From: Solidesulfovibrio carbinolicus
GTDB taxonomy: Bacteria; Desulfobacterota; Desulfovibrionia; Desulfovibrionales; Desulfovibrionaceae
DNA: 64,000 nucleotides
Reading direction: 5' to 3'
NCBI RefSeq assembly: GCF_004135975.1
Contig: NZ_CP026538.1
Span: 2,170,001 to 2,234,000, forward strand
Below the pieces are notes generated by a model. That model saw nothing but the letters and a program-made list of their open reading frames with translations, did no database searches and was not told the DNA's origin. Numbering within the stretch: position 1 is the stretch's first letter; every line of letters starts with the position of its first letter. Of the stretch, positions 12,965-23,088 are shown one piece after another. Position numbers and translations under genes: made by a program.

Positions 12965-15900
12965 GCGGCTATCGTCTGGGGTTTGGCGTCGAGCACCTCG
13001 CGGATGGCCGCCGAGATGATCGCCTGGTTGTAGGGCTTGAGCACGACCTTTTTGATGTTGCCGGCCAGTTCCCGGTCCTCGATGTCGCCCATGCGGCCCG
13101 AGACGAGGATGACGGGCAGGCGGGGGGCGATCTCGGCCACCTGTTTGGCCAGTTCCAGGCCGTTGGCGTCGGGCATGTCGTAATCGGTGATGACCACGTC
13201 GAAGGCGTCGGGAGCCTCGGCCAGGGCGGCCAGGGCCGGGGCGGCTCCGGGCTTGGCCGTGACCTCGTGGCCGAGCTGGGCCAGGACGCGCGGGATGGTC
13301 AGGAGCTGGTCCTCGTCGTCCTCGACAAAAAGGATGCGGTCGCGGCCCCGGTTGGCGGCCGGGCGCGGCACGGCGGCCGGCGCATCGCCCTCGTCGAGCA
13401 GCGGCAGGAAGATGTCAAAGACGGTGTGTTCTCCCGGGGCGCTCGTTACCCGCACGCCGCCTCGGTGGCTCTTGACGATGCCGCGCACCACGGCCAGCCC
13501 CAGGCCCGTGCCTTCGTTTTTCTGCTTGGTGGAGAAAAACGGATCAAAGATCTTGTCCACGATGTCGCCGGCAATGCCCGGGCCGGTGTCGGCCACGATG
13601 ATGCGGGCGCAACGTCCGGCCCGCGTTCCCACCTGCCCAGCCTGATCCTCGTCCAGGCTGTCCTCAGTCAGCCTCAGGGCCAGGACACCGCCAGTGGGAC
13701 GCATGGCCTGGAAGGCGTTGGTGCACAGGTTCATAACGATCTGGTGGAGCTGGGTGGGGTCGGCCCGGCAGGCCACGGGCGCGTCAGGGGTTTCCACCAC
13801 GATTTTGATGTTGCGCGGCAGCGAGGCCCGGATCAGCCCGGCCGCCTCGTTGACCACGTCGGCCACGTTGATGGGCGCGAACCCGGCCTGGGACGGGCGG
13901 GTGAAGGAGAGTATCTGCTTGACCAGCCGGCTGCCGCGCTCGCCGGCCTTGAGCACCCGGCGCAGATCGTCTTCCATGGGATCGTCCGGGTCCATGTCCA
14001 TGAGCGCCAGCTCGGTGGAATTGATGATGGAGGTGAGGATGTTGTTGAAGTCGTGGGCGATGCCGCCGGCCAGAGTGCCGATGGCTTCCATTTTTTGCGA
14101 CTGGAGCAGCTGGCGCTCCAGGCTGACCTTCTGGGTCACGTCCTCGGCCGTGGACAGGACGCCGACCACCGCCCCCCTGTCGTCGTGGAGCGGCACCTTC
14201 TTGATTTCGAGCAGCACGTCCAGGCCCCGGACGTTGCGGGCGGCCAGCTCCCCGGCGACGGGGCGGTTGTGGTGCATGACGTCGATGTCCGTGGCCCGCA
14301 CGGCGTCCACGTCCTCGGGGCGAAGCGGCAAGGCGGCGTCGTCGCGGCCCATGAGGTCGGCCAGGCCGTCAAAGCCGAAGAAATCGATGAAGGCCCGGTT
14401 GGCCCCCATGTAGCGCAGGGCCTTGTCCTTCCAGGACACAAGCTGGGGGATGTTGTCGAGGACCAGACGCAGCATTTCCTGGGATTCGCGCAGGGCCCGC
14501 TCGGCCTCGTGGCGCTTGGTCACGTCCTCCACCACGCCCTCGACAAAGGCCAGATAGCCCTCCGGGTCGGCCACCAGCCGGATGGTCACGTTGGCCGTGA
14601 CCTGGCGGGCGTCGGGCCGCACGAAACGGGTCTCGAACTGGGCCGTGGCGTCCTCGTCCACGGCCGAGTCAATCAGCGCCGTAAAGCGCTCCCGGCCGCC
14701 GAAAAGCACCTCCACCATGTCGCCCCGTCGGCGCAGCAAGGTATCGAGATCGTCGACGCCGAGCATGGACAGCATGGCCGGGTTGACGTCCACGGCCGCG
14801 CCATCGGGGGTCATGCGGAAAATGCCCAGGGCCGAGTTTTCGAAGATGCCGCGGTATTTCTCCTCGGCCAGGCGCAGGCGCTCGGCGGCACGCTTGAGTT
14901 CCGAGACGTCGTAGAGCACGCCCACAAGCCCGGCGATCTGTCCCTTGGCGCTTTCGTAGACGGCCCGGTGCAGGATGACCGAGTGGGGCGTGCCGTCGGC
15001 GGCTTCGATGTCGGTTTCGGCCATGCGCACGCCGGGTTCGCGCAAAAGCCCGGCGTCTTCGGCGTCAAGGGCGCGCGACAGCGGCGAATCGGCCACTCCG
15101 GCGCAGGCGTCCACGGTCCGGGGATCGTCGCCCGCGCCGCAAAGCGCCCGGAAGGCCGGGTTGCAGCCACGGTATTGCCCGGCTTCGTCCTTATAATAGA
15201 TGGGAATGGGGATGGTGTTGACCAGGGTTTCCAGGAACGACACCTGGTCCTTGATTTTTTCCTCCACCGAACGACGGCGCAGGATGTTGGTCACGAGCAG
15301 GACCATGACGTAGCACAGGATGAGCAGGCTGATGATGATGGTCCAGAAGACCGCGATGTTGATGTGGTAGAAGGGGTAAGGTTCGTTTATGAGCGTAAAG
15401 CCGGTAGGCAGTTTGTCCGTGGTAATGCCCAGGCGCAGCATCTCGCGGAAGTCGAAGATAAACGTGTCGTTGGTTTTGGAGACGATGGGCAGCTCGGCCA
15501 CGGGCGTGCCGTGCAGGAGCCTGTCGGCCATCTCGGCGGCGATGCGGCCTTCCTCGAAACCGCTGTGCAGCCGCCCGCCGACGATGCCGTGGCCGAGCAT
15601 GAACTGCCAGGCGCTGTAGATGGGCACGTCGGAATTGGCCCGGATGGCCGAGAGGACCTCGTTGACGGAATAGACGTCCTTCTCGGTATCCTTGTAAAAA
15701 GGGATGAGAAAGATCATGGCCTCGTCGGACAGATCGCGGACCCGGCCGAGGATGCCGGTCAGCGTCAGGTTGTCCTCGTATTCGAAGGTGAGCCGGCCGG
15801 CGAAGTCCGGCTCCACGGCCCGCAGCTGGTTGCCGATGGCCACGCCCGTCACCGAGGTGTCGCCGAAGATGACGAGCTTGTCGCGGCCGGGATGAAAGCG

Positions 15901-16371
15901 CAGGGCCAGTTCCAGGGTGGTCTTGATGTCCGGGTTTTCCAGGACGCCGGTGAAGTTGGGGTGGCCGTCGAGCCAGGCGGGCTTGAAGTCGTTGACGCCG
16001 CAAAAGACCACCGGCGTGCCGGGAAACAGTTCGTCGTGGTATTCCCGCAGGAAGTCGAAGGCGTAGTTGTCCGAGGCCAGGATGACCTCAAAGCGGGTGT
16101 TGCGGTACTTGAGCTTGTAGAAATCGTGGAGCATGGCCCGCAGCACGGGGTCGGCGTACTTTTTCGAGTCCATGTACTCGATTTGCAGGTCCACGTTGAA
16201 GTCCGAGGCGGCGAAGGCTTCGCGCACGCCGGCCAGGATCTCGTCGGACCACTGGTAGCCGTTTTGGTAGGCATTAAAAAACAGGACGTTCTTGCGGATC
16301 TTCTCAGCCCGGGCAGGGCTGGCCAGAACCAGCAGGAGCAGGGCGAGGCAACAAAGAAGCCTTCGGGCCAT
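12961..16371 (-). CDS. Hybrid sensor histidine kinase with periplasmic ABC-type sensor
   Basis: 1,136-residue membrane sensor. A signal peptide (1-22) leads into a periplasmic region resembling the ABC-transporter substrate-binding family PF04392 (about 30-335) and a transmembrane helix near 345-365. Three PAS domains (about 375-740), a HisKA dimerisation domain (phospho-His near 772 in GGIAHDFNNIL), an HATPase domain and a C-terminal receiver (Asp near 1060) follow. Fused to a kinase, the sensor region probably binds a small carboxylate or related ligand. Its location with the lactate regulator suggests lactate or a related signal, which is inference. Confidence 0.9.
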
Positions 16372-16575
16372 GGGGACTCGCGAGGGAAAAAGTGTCGGGC
16401 CGCGCGGCCCGGGGAATGTCGTTTCCGAAGTTTGTCATGGCCGGCCCGGAAGTCAAGGCCTTGGCCCGGCTCCCCTTGGCGGCGACGGATTGGGTGCGGA
16501 TTGCGGCCTTCGGCCCAGGCCGCCGCTGTGGCTACAGCGGGAAAGGATGTCGCCACGTGTGTCGCCACGCAAGAG
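16372..16575. other. Divergent intergenic region
   Basis: About 200 bp between the divergent sensor kinase and ftsY genes. No ORF with coding character is present. No convincing sigma-54 or sigma-70 match was found for the kinase direction. Confidence 0.5.
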
Positions 16576-16604
16576 TTGCTTCCAGGGAGCCTAAAAGTTA
16601 TACT
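16576..16604 (+). promoter_or_regulatory. Sigma-70-type promoter for ftsY
   Basis: TTGCTT (-35) and TATACT (-10) are separated by exactly 17 bp and lie 66 bp upstream of the ftsY ATG. The spacing and the match are good for a housekeeping promoter in a GC-rich genome. Confidence 0.65.
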
Positions 16605-16669
16605 TTTTGGCCGCGCCGTCCGGCGCGCCCGGTTTGCCAACCCCCTTTCGCACAGAAGGACCACGCCCC

Positions 16670-18487
16670 ATGGGTTTTTTTTCCAAGCTCAAGAAATTCT
16701 GGACGGCGGACAACGCCCCGGAAGCCACGGTTCAACCCGCCGCCGAAGCTCCGGCCGAGGCTTCTGCTCCGGTTGACGAAGTCGCGCCTGTCGCCGCCGA
16801 TGCGGCAGCATCGTCTCCGGCTGCCGAGCCGTCAGCCCAGGTTGCCGCTCAACTCGTGACCGATCTTTCACCACTCGCCGCGCCGGAACCGGCCGACAGC
16901 ACGTCCCAGCACGAACCGGCCCCCGGCCGGGAACCCGTTGCCGCGCCCCAGGCAGCGGCCCCGATGCCGCATCACGACGTAGTCGATGCAGAGCCTTCGT
17001 CTGAAGACCGGCCGGCCCCCCAGGCCGAAGCAACGCCGGCCATCCAGCCTGACGTTCCTGCATCCGAGGCCGAACCGCTGGCCGGGACGGCCCCGACGCC
17101 GCAGCCGGAACCCACGTCCGAACCGGCTCCCGCGCCTGAATCGAAGCCGGCTCCCGCCCCCGAGGCGCAGGCCATCGCCGCCGTGGCCGAACCCGTTGTC
17201 TCCACGCCCAAGCCCCAGCCTGTCGCCGCGCCCGAACCGACTTCCGTCGCCCCGGCTCCGGCCGCCCCCGCCGCAGCCGAGGACGCGCCGTGGCGCAACG
17301 CCCTGGTCCTGGCCCTGCGTCAGGCCGAACCCAAGCTGTCCGTCTGGCTCGACGTGCTGCTGGCCGACGTGGACGTGGCCGGGCCGGTCCTGTGGGAGCG
17401 CCTGCGGTTCCTGTTCGAGAGCCTGGAAGCCCCGAGCGCCGAGGCCGACGCCTTTGTCGCCAAGTTCGCCGACTGGGTGGCGGTCATGGAGTACGACGAG
17501 GTGGAGTTGTTCCGCTCCGAACTCCAGTACCGCCTGGCCCTGGCCCTGGACCTCGAAGACGAGGAAGACGAGCGCAACCGGCTTTTCCTCAAGCTCTCCG
17601 AAGGGCTGGCCAAGACCAAGGAACAGATCGTCAAGCGCATCGACGGCCTGCTTGGCCGCCATGCCGTCATCGACGAGGCCTTCTGGGAAGAGCTCGAGGA
17701 GATCCTCATCATGGCCGACGTGGGCTTCGAGCCGGCGGCCAAGCTGCTGGACGCCCTGCGCGACAAGGTCAGAAAGCGGGGAACCACCGATCCGGCCGTG
17801 TTCAAGGAGATCTTGCGCGAGGAGCTGGCCGAGATTTTCCGCACGCCCAAGACCATCAAGGCCATCAATCCGCCCGAAGTGGTCATGATGATCGGCGTCA
17901 ACGGCGTGGGCAAGACCACCACCATCGCCAAGCTGGCCCACCGCGACATGATGCGCGGCAAGAAGGTGCTCATCGCCGCCGGCGACACCTTCCGGGCGGC
18001 GGCCATCGAGCAGCTGCACATCTGGGCCAAGCGCGTGGGCGCGGACTTTTACAGCAAGGGCGCCAACGCCGACCCGGCGGCGGTGGCCTTCGAGGCCATG
18101 GACAAGGCCCTGGCCGAGGGCTTCGACGTGGTTTACCTGGACACGGCCGGCCGGCTGCACACCAAGACCAACCTCATGGAAGAGCTGCGCAAGATCCACC
18201 GGGTGGTGGGCAAGAAGCATCCGGGCGCGCCCCACCGCTCGGTGCTGGTGCTGGACGCCACCACCGGCCAGAACGCGCTGTCGCAGGTCAAGCTTTTCGG
18301 CGAGGCGGCCGGGGTGGACGAGATCATCCTGACCAAGCTCGACGGCACGGCCAAGGGCGGCGTGGTGGTCGGCATCGCGCTGTCGTTTGCGGTGCCCATC
18401 ACCTATGTGGGCCTTGGCGAGAAGATGGAAGACCTGCGGCCCTTTGACGGCCAGGATTTCGCCCAGGCGCTTTTAGGGGTGGACTAG
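16670..18487 (+). CDS. ftsY: Signal recognition particle receptor FtsY
   Basis: GTPase that receives SRP-ribosome complexes at the inner membrane. The 605-residue protein begins with an amphipathic helix (MGFFSKLKKFW), then a long Pro/Ala/Glu-rich acidic A-domain (about 20-205), an N domain and the G domain (GVNGVGKTTT near 408, DTAGR near 490, TKLDG near 555). The start at 16670 replaces a longer in-frame start because the helix MGFFSKLKK is the conserved N-terminus and AAGGA lies 12 bp upstream. The A-domain is longer than in E. coli and of low complexity. It is transcribed alone, with its own promoter and terminator. Confidence 0.96.
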   Translation: MGFFSKLKKFWTADNAPEATVQPAAEAPAEASAPVDEVAPVAADAAASSPAAEPSAQVAAQLVTDLSPLAAPEPADSTSQHEPAPGREPVAAPQAAAPMPHHDVVDAEPSSEDRPAPQAEATPAIQPDVPASEAEPLAGTAPTPQPEPTSEPAPAPESKPAPAPEAQAIAAVAEPVVSTPKPQPVAAPEPTSVAPAPAAPAAAEDAPWRNALVLALRQAEPKLSVWLDVLLADVDVAGPVLWERLRFLFESLEAPSAEADAFVAKFADWVAVMEYDEVELFRSELQYRLALALDLEDEEDERNRLFLKLSEGLAKTKEQIVKRIDGLLGRHAVIDEAFWEELEEILIMADVGFEPAAKLLDALRDKVRKRGTTDPAVFKEILREELAEIFRTPKTIKAINPPEVVMMIGVNGVGKTTTIAKLAHRDMMRGKKVLIAAGDTFRAAAIEQLHIWAKRVGADFYSKGANADPAAVAFEAMDKALAEGFDVVYLDTAGRLHTKTNLMEELRKIHRVVGKKHPGAPHRSVLVLDATTGQNALSQVKLFGEAAGVDEIILTKLDGTAKGGVVVGIALSFAVPITYVGLGEKMEDLRPFDGQDFAQALLGVD

Positions 18488-18516
18488 CGGCGCGGCCGCC
18501 TTTCCCCGCAAGACAA

Positions 18517-18565
18517 GGGCCGAGCGGTCCATCGGCTTACGCCGATTAACCACGCGGCCCTTTTT
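18517..18565 (+). terminator. Rho-independent terminator of ftsY
   Basis: Nested GC-rich inverted repeat starting GGGCCG and ending GCGGCCC, with an inner perfect ATCGGC/GCCGAT stem and TTAC loop, followed directly by TTTTT. It lies 30 bp after the ftsY stop codon. Confidence 0.8.
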
Positions 18566-18684
18566 ACGCTTTCGGCATTCGTCTCCCCCTAAACCCTTCG
18601 GGGGGGGGGCGGAGGTACGAACCGAGGAATACTTGCCCGGGAGCCACAACATGTGGTCCCGGTAGCAAGAATAATCGAGTGAAC

Positions 18685-18734
18685 TGTCAACCATGTTCCC
18701 GGTTCAAAGTGTCAACTATGTTTCCGGTTGCACA
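18685..18734. repeat. Tandem 25-bp repeats resembling an IS21-family end
   Basis: Two adjacent 25-bp units both begin TGTCAACnATGTTnCCGGTT. Multiple end repeats of this style (TGTCAA...CCGG) are typical of IS21-family termini. No istA/istB gene is present within several kilobases, so this is probably a left-over end. The rest of the 350-bp gap between ftsY and the next gene holds only the terminator and an imperfect hairpin near 18630-18667. Confidence 0.45.
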
Positions 18735-18839
18735 AGGGACGGCCGCCCCCCGCCCCGCTGAGGCAACGGTGGTTCCAGTCCGGGGCTAGATCCCCACGAC
18801 TTGGCTTAATTGACCTTCTGCAGGATTTTAAAATCTTTA

Positions 18840-20912
18840 TCATTCTAGAGATAATAACATAGGAGTATTGTCACCGGTCCAAAGTCTAGCTGAACCGAAA
18901 AGAGTGAGGCGGATGGTGAACTCGGCACTCTTAGGGGTAAAGGAGCCCTCCAGGCGCGGCTCGAAAAGGGCTGTAGAATTATCCGAAACGGAACCCTCAT
19001 ACCGAAGGAAAGGATGGTAGAGTACTCCGTCGCTTGACCAAGCAGCCTCAACCCAGCTGTCTGATCCGAGGTTTGGAACCTTAGGGTAGATGGTCAGGCG
19101 GGCTATCTGTACCGACTTTTCCGCAGTGACGGCGTAGATGATCGTGCCCCTTTCGCTTTTCTCGGCCCGGCCCATGAAACGCGCCCCAAATTCATTACCT
19201 GCTTGAAGCCCCGAGGAACTGACGAGGGACACAGCCAAATACGGCCGGACGCTTTCGATCTGCCCTCCCGGTTCGGTGAGTAAATATTGGTTGCCAGGCC
19301 GAGGACGATAGATCGAGCAATTCGAAAGTTTCTTAGATAAAAAATAGGTGCTGTTGACGAAACGCACAACTTCTGGGTCGAGAAACGTCGGGGTCAGGAC
19401 GATGGCGGAGAACTGTCGGCTGACAATATCCGCTGCCATTCTGGATCGATGAAACGACCATAGCCCCACTTGTTCGAAGAACCGCGTTTCCGTGCCATCA
19501 AAAAAACGGAGTTGCTTCCCCAGGGATGCAAGGAAGGGAGCGGCTCCTTCGGCATTAATGAGGATGGGGCCTTCTCCTGCCTCCTCGAGCAGCGCCTCCA
19601 CTTCGTTCGGCATGGCTGTGGGAAAAGTGCTTTTGGTCCTGTCCCAAGGTAATTGGTTCAAGGGCAGCAGGGCCAGCAGGAGAGCATAAGCCATGGCTCG
19701 CCGCCAAGCTGGCATGGTCGTGGCTAAGTCCGCCAGGAAAACCCCGGCGCGAAGCGTCAGGATAATGAGCATTCCAATAAAATAATTGTTGTCCGCGCCC
19801 CAAGTGCTGACCAGCTTGACGAGAAACGGGAGATGGACCAGGGCCAGCCAGTCGAATAGATGCAGTTTGCCGCGTCGCAAACCGTCAGCCAGAGCCAGAA
19901 GGCTTACCAAAATCAAGCCCAGGTAAGCCCGGACGAAACTCAAGAGCCTCGGCCAAGCGTTGGCGAGGTTGGTGACGGAAGGATCGGCCGCCAGTTTTGC
20001 CGGATACCAGACGGTATGCATCAGAAAGGTTCCGCCTGTCGCCCAGTGGAGCGCCAAAGCCAACACAACACTTGCGCCGCCAACGAGCAGTGTCAGGCGC
20101 AGACACGTTTTGAACCGTATCCCCTTGACCACAAAGGCCGTTGCCAGCCCACAACACACGGCCATGGTTTGCTGTTTCGTGAACAGTGCTGCGGTCAAAA
20201 TCAAGGCAGTCGCCACAGGCCAACTGGTGTTGTCGGCTTGGTTCCTGGTAGCAAAGAGGCCTACAGCCGCGAAAGCAAGACACCAAGCCAGCAAATCCGG
20301 TCGGATATGCAGGATATATCCTGTGAGATAGGGACTGGTGGCAAAGGCAAGGGGGACGGTCAGGGCGAAAAACAAGTTCTGCGTCTGCCGGCGGATGATC
20401 CAGACCATGACGATAAGGAGCATCAGCCAGCCAAAGTAACTGACCAGATGGCCAGCGGAAACAACATTATTGCCCAAGGCAAACAAAGCGATGACTGCGG
20501 CCAGACAATGATATATCGGCGTATAGAGGGTAACCAGGAACGGGTAATCCTGCATATCAGGGTATAGACTGCATCCATTTGTCAGAAGCCATATTTTAAC
20601 TACTTCACGGCCATCAATAAGAGCATGTACAGTTCTGTTGTGTAAAGCTTCAAAAGCCACGTTAGCTTCGAAAAGAAGGCCAGAAGTCAAGTCTCCTATC
20701 GCCAAAACATTCAGAAAAATCCCAACAAAAAGTCCAAAGTAGGTCCTGATAGGCAATGATTGAGACATCGATAAAAATAACCAGCTCAGTACGCCGAGGG
20801 CGTAGATTACTACAAAATGAGAGCGACAATAAACGAGGACAATTAGCGCTGATATAAATCCGCCATACAGGAGAAGAAAAGGCAACTCTAGAAGTTGCGA
20901 TCGCCTGTTCAT
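18840..20912 (-). CDS. Multi-spanning membrane protein, GT-C glycosyltransferase-like
   Basis: 690 residues with about ten or more hydrophobic helices over the first 430 residues and a soluble C-terminal part of mixed beta character. The layout (many helices, an early loop with conserved aromatic and acidic residues, a C-terminal extracytoplasmic domain) resembles GT-C lipid-linked sugar transferases of the ArnT/PMT kind. No diagnostic DD or DE loop motif can be named with certainty, so a glycosyltransferase role is inference. The gene is clearly poorer in GC than ftsY and the lactate operon and lies between two insertion-sequence remnants, suggesting horizontal acquisition. No operon partner exists. 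Confidence 0.55.
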   Translation of the reverse strand: MNRRSQLLELPFLLLYGGFISALIVLVYCRSHFVVIYALGVLSWLFLSMSQSLPIRTYFGLFVGIFLNVLAIGDLTSGLLFEANVAFEALHNRTVHALIDGREVVKIWLLTNGCSLYPDMQDYPFLVTLYTPIYHCLAAVIALFALGNNVVSAGHLVSYFGWLMLLIVMVWIIRRQTQNLFFALTVPLAFATSPYLTGYILHIRPDLLAWCLAFAAVGLFATRNQADNTSWPVATALILTAALFTKQQTMAVCCGLATAFVVKGIRFKTCLRLTLLVGGASVVLALALHWATGGTFLMHTVWYPAKLAADPSVTNLANAWPRLLSFVRAYLGLILVSLLALADGLRRGKLHLFDWLALVHLPFLVKLVSTWGADNNYFIGMLIILTLRAGVFLADLATTMPAWRRAMAYALLLALLPLNQLPWDRTKSTFPTAMPNEVEALLEEAGEGPILINAEGAAPFLASLGKQLRFFDGTETRFFEQVGLWSFHRSRMAADIVSRQFSAIVLTPTFLDPEVVRFVNSTYFLSKKLSNCSIYRPRPGNQYLLTEPGGQIESVRPYLAVSLVSSSGLQAGNEFGARFMGRAEKSERGTIIYAVTAEKSVQIARLTIYPKVPNLGSDSWVEAAWSSDGVLYHPFLRYEGSVSDNSTALFEPRLEGSFTPKSAEFTIRLTLFGSARLWTGDNTPMLLSLE

Positions 20913-21048
20913 GGCTTACAATTCCAACACATGACTCACTCCCAAATGCATTTTCATTTTTAAACCTTACAGGCCGCGAGAGGAATGTCTCCATATGCTA
21001 TTTGTGGCATGGGGTCTAGACCAAAATGGTTTTCCCAAGTGTAGCGGT
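20913..21048. other. Short gap beside the IS3 remnant
   Basis: 136 bp with no ORF. A second copy of GGTCTAG lies at about 21014, near the left IS end, possibly a trace of an earlier insertion. No promoter was recognised with confidence. Confidence 0.3.
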
Positions 21049-22353
21049 CTAGGGTCTCTTGGACAGTTTCACCCTTAAAGTTATGCCGCCCTGGCGACTT
21101 CGGTTTTCTGCTTTTCCCTGACCTGAGCCGGCGACCTGTAGCCGTGCCGCCCGATCCGCCACTTGCGGTTGTAGGTTTCCTTGAAGGCCAAAAGCGCCAG
21201 CCGGAGTTCCTCAACGGTCTGGAAGCTACGAAACCAGAGAAGATTTTCCTTGAGGATACGGACAAAGCGTTCGGCGATGCCGTTGCCCTGAGGCTCGCGC
21301 ACGTAGGACGCCGAGTCCTCAATGCCGAGAAAGGCGATCTCCTGCTGGAAATCCTCGGCGATGAACTGACTGCCGTGGTCGTGCCGCAAGGTCAGCCCCC
21401 GAGCCACATCCTGGCCGAAAGTCCCAAAACTGTGACGCACACCCTGCCGGATCGGCTCCAAGGCCTCGAACCGCGTGCCACGCTTGGCGGCATGGATGCC
21501 GACCAATTCCAGTGAGCAACGATCGATGGCGAAGAATATGGCGGCGTTGCCTTCCGCGACGGTAAGCGTTGCCATCATGTCCGTGCCCCACATCTCGTCC
21601 ACCCGCTGGGTCTTGATCGTCCCGTCATGGGCCTTGGGGCCATGACGGCCGGCCAGATGGCTTGTAGGTCGAGAGCGCGTTTTCGCGCATGAGGCGCAAC
21701 GTCCGCGCCGGGGAAGTCCTGATTCCTTTGTCCCGAAGGCCAGCCCAGACCTTTCGATACCCCTCGCCGTGAAAAGGACTTTCCCGAATCTCGGCCTTGA
21801 TGCGCTCAACCAGGACCGCATCGCTATGCCCGCCTTGAGGGCCACGTCGTTTGGCAGGAACAGCCTCGACCACGCGCCGACGTCGCCAGTATACCGTGGA
21901 ACAAGGGAGCGCCCAGACACGGCAGATCAGCGCCAGCCCGTAGTTCTTCCCTGTAGAGGCCGAGGCGGCTTGGCTCATTTCCTCGACCTCCCCCGGGCCA
22001 AAGGGCGGTTTTGCTCCAGCCGGGCTATCTTCTCGCGAAGCAGCTCGTTTTCCATGGCCTGCTCGCCGATTTTCTCCCGGAGCCGGCCGACTTCAACGGA
22101 TTCCCTTGCCGGTAGCGGCTTGAGACCCATTCCCCGGCCTCTAGGAAGGTGTCGCGCCACTGGGACAGCGTCGCGGCGGTCACCCCCAACTCCCGGCTCA
22201 CCAAGTCAATGTCCTCGCCTCGAAGCTGCCGCAGCACGGCCTGGGTCTTGTGACGCGCCCAAAATCGCTTGGGCGCCCCTTCCTCTCTCTGCATACGACA
22301 CCTCCCGTGCGGCAGAGTTATACCGCCAAGTTGGTGTCCAAGAAAACCCTAGG
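21049..22353 (-). mobile_element. Degenerate IS3-family insertion sequence
   Basis: The ends carry imperfect inverted repeats: CTAGGGTCTCTTGGACA at 21049-21065, and its counterpart ending in TGTCCAAGAAAACCCTAG at 22335-22352. Between them are orfA- and orfB-type transposase pieces on the minus strand in three or more frames. The element is no longer able to make an intact transposase. Confidence 0.7.
21081..22294 (-). pseudogene. IS3-family transposase, orfA/orfB broken by frameshifts
   Basis: OrfA starts at 22294 with a helix-turn-helix of the transposase_8/HTH_21 kind (LGVTAATLSQWRDTF) and shifts frame near 22150-22190. Its coiled-coil end (GEQAMENELLREKIARLEQ) continues in another frame. 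OrfB begins near 21978 and runs into the HTH_21 region in one frame to about 21650. The integrase core (rve) then continues in a different frame to 21081, with the DDE-region pieces DEMWGTDMM, DHGSQF and QGNGIAERF. The programmed -1 shift normal for IS3 explains only one of these breaks, so the gene is dead. Confidence 0.75.
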
Positions 22354-22503
22354 CCAATCCACAGGCATTCAGCTGGACTCTCGAAATCAGCCCTTTCTCG
22401 TCATGTTAACACCTGGCAAGGATTAAACACCGCGTTGAAAATACGATCCGAGGCCAAGCCACATCAAGGATCAAGCCGCGTCCAGCGAAATGGCGTCCCA
22501 TTC

Positions 22504-22734
22504 TCACCCAATCCACCCTTCAATTTCCTGGCGCGTGGGCATCTTCCCCGCAGCCTTGACCGCGCCGTCGATGACCAGGCCTGGCGTTACGAAGACGCCC
22601 AGCATGGCGATCTGCTGCAGGTCGGTCACCTTTTCCACGGTGGCGTCGCAGCCCTTGGCCGCCACCACGTCCTTGACCAGCTTTTCCAGCTCATTGCACT
22701 TGGCGCAACCCGTGCCGAGCACCTGAATCAACAT
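22504..22734 (-). CDS. Small thioredoxin-like redox protein (CxxC)
   Basis: 76-residue member of the mini-thioredoxin family (redox-active disulfide protein 2, TM0996-like). The active-site pair is Cys-Ala-Lys-Cys at residues 10-13, and the cis-Pro region VTPGLVIDG is near residue 49. The protein is cytosolic. It follows a CMD-family protein and a YraQ/ArsP-type permease in one minus-strand group. Permeases of this kind are often paired with such mini-thioredoxins, which may reduce the metalloid or a cysteine in the transporter. The gap of about 150 bp between this gene and the IS remnant is empty. Confidence 0.8.
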   Translation of the reverse strand: MLIQVLGTGCAKCNELEKLVKDVVAAKGCDATVEKVTDLQQIAMLGVFVTPGLVIDGAVKAAGKMPTRQEIEGWIG

Positions 22735-22755
22735 TGATTGGCTCCTTGTTGGCGG

Positions 22756-23079
22756 CTATTTCTGGCAGCCGCAGTCGATTTTTCCGGCCACGATGTCGGC
22801 CACGTCGCCCAGCACGTCATGGGTCCAGCAGTCGTCGGCGCCGGCCGCCTCGCGCATAACCAGGGCCAGGATGTAGGCCAGCTCCTGCAGGCTCGCCCCG
22901 GCGTCCAGCGCCCCCTTGAAGTGCTTGAGCACGCAGGGCTTGGACCGGGCCTTGACCGACACCGCGAAGCAGATGAACTGGTAGGTCTTTTCGTCGATGA
23001 GCCGCTTCTCGGCATAGAGCGCGTCCATCTCGTCGAGTTTCGCCGCGAACTCCGGGAACAGTTGGGCCAGGAAACGCAT
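22756..23079 (-). CDS. Carboxymuconolactone decarboxylase (CMD/AhpD-like) family protein
   Basis: 107-residue all-helical protein of the CMD fold. The usual CxxCxxxH redox site of AhpD is reduced here to a single cysteine followed by histidine (KPCVLKHFKG near residue 50), so a peroxidase-type disulfide at that site is unlikely. A CGC pair sits at the C-terminus, where it could be metal-binding or redox-active. It lies between the permease and the mini-thioredoxin genes with gaps of about 10-20 bp, so it belongs to the same transcription unit. The substrate is unknown. Confidence 0.7.
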   Translation of the reverse strand: MRFLAQLFPEFAAKLDEMDALYAEKRLIDEKTYQFICFAVSVKARSKPCVLKHFKGALDAGASLQELAYILALVMREAAGADDCWTHDVLGDVADIVAGKIDCGCQK

Positions 23080-23088
23080 ACGGACCTC

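Noticed and set aside
13267-16776. Very long open frame antisense to the sensor kinase gene
   Set aside because: GC-rich genes in this genome create mirror frames. The translation is His/Gly/Asp-rich with no domain, while the opposite strand encodes a complete kinase.
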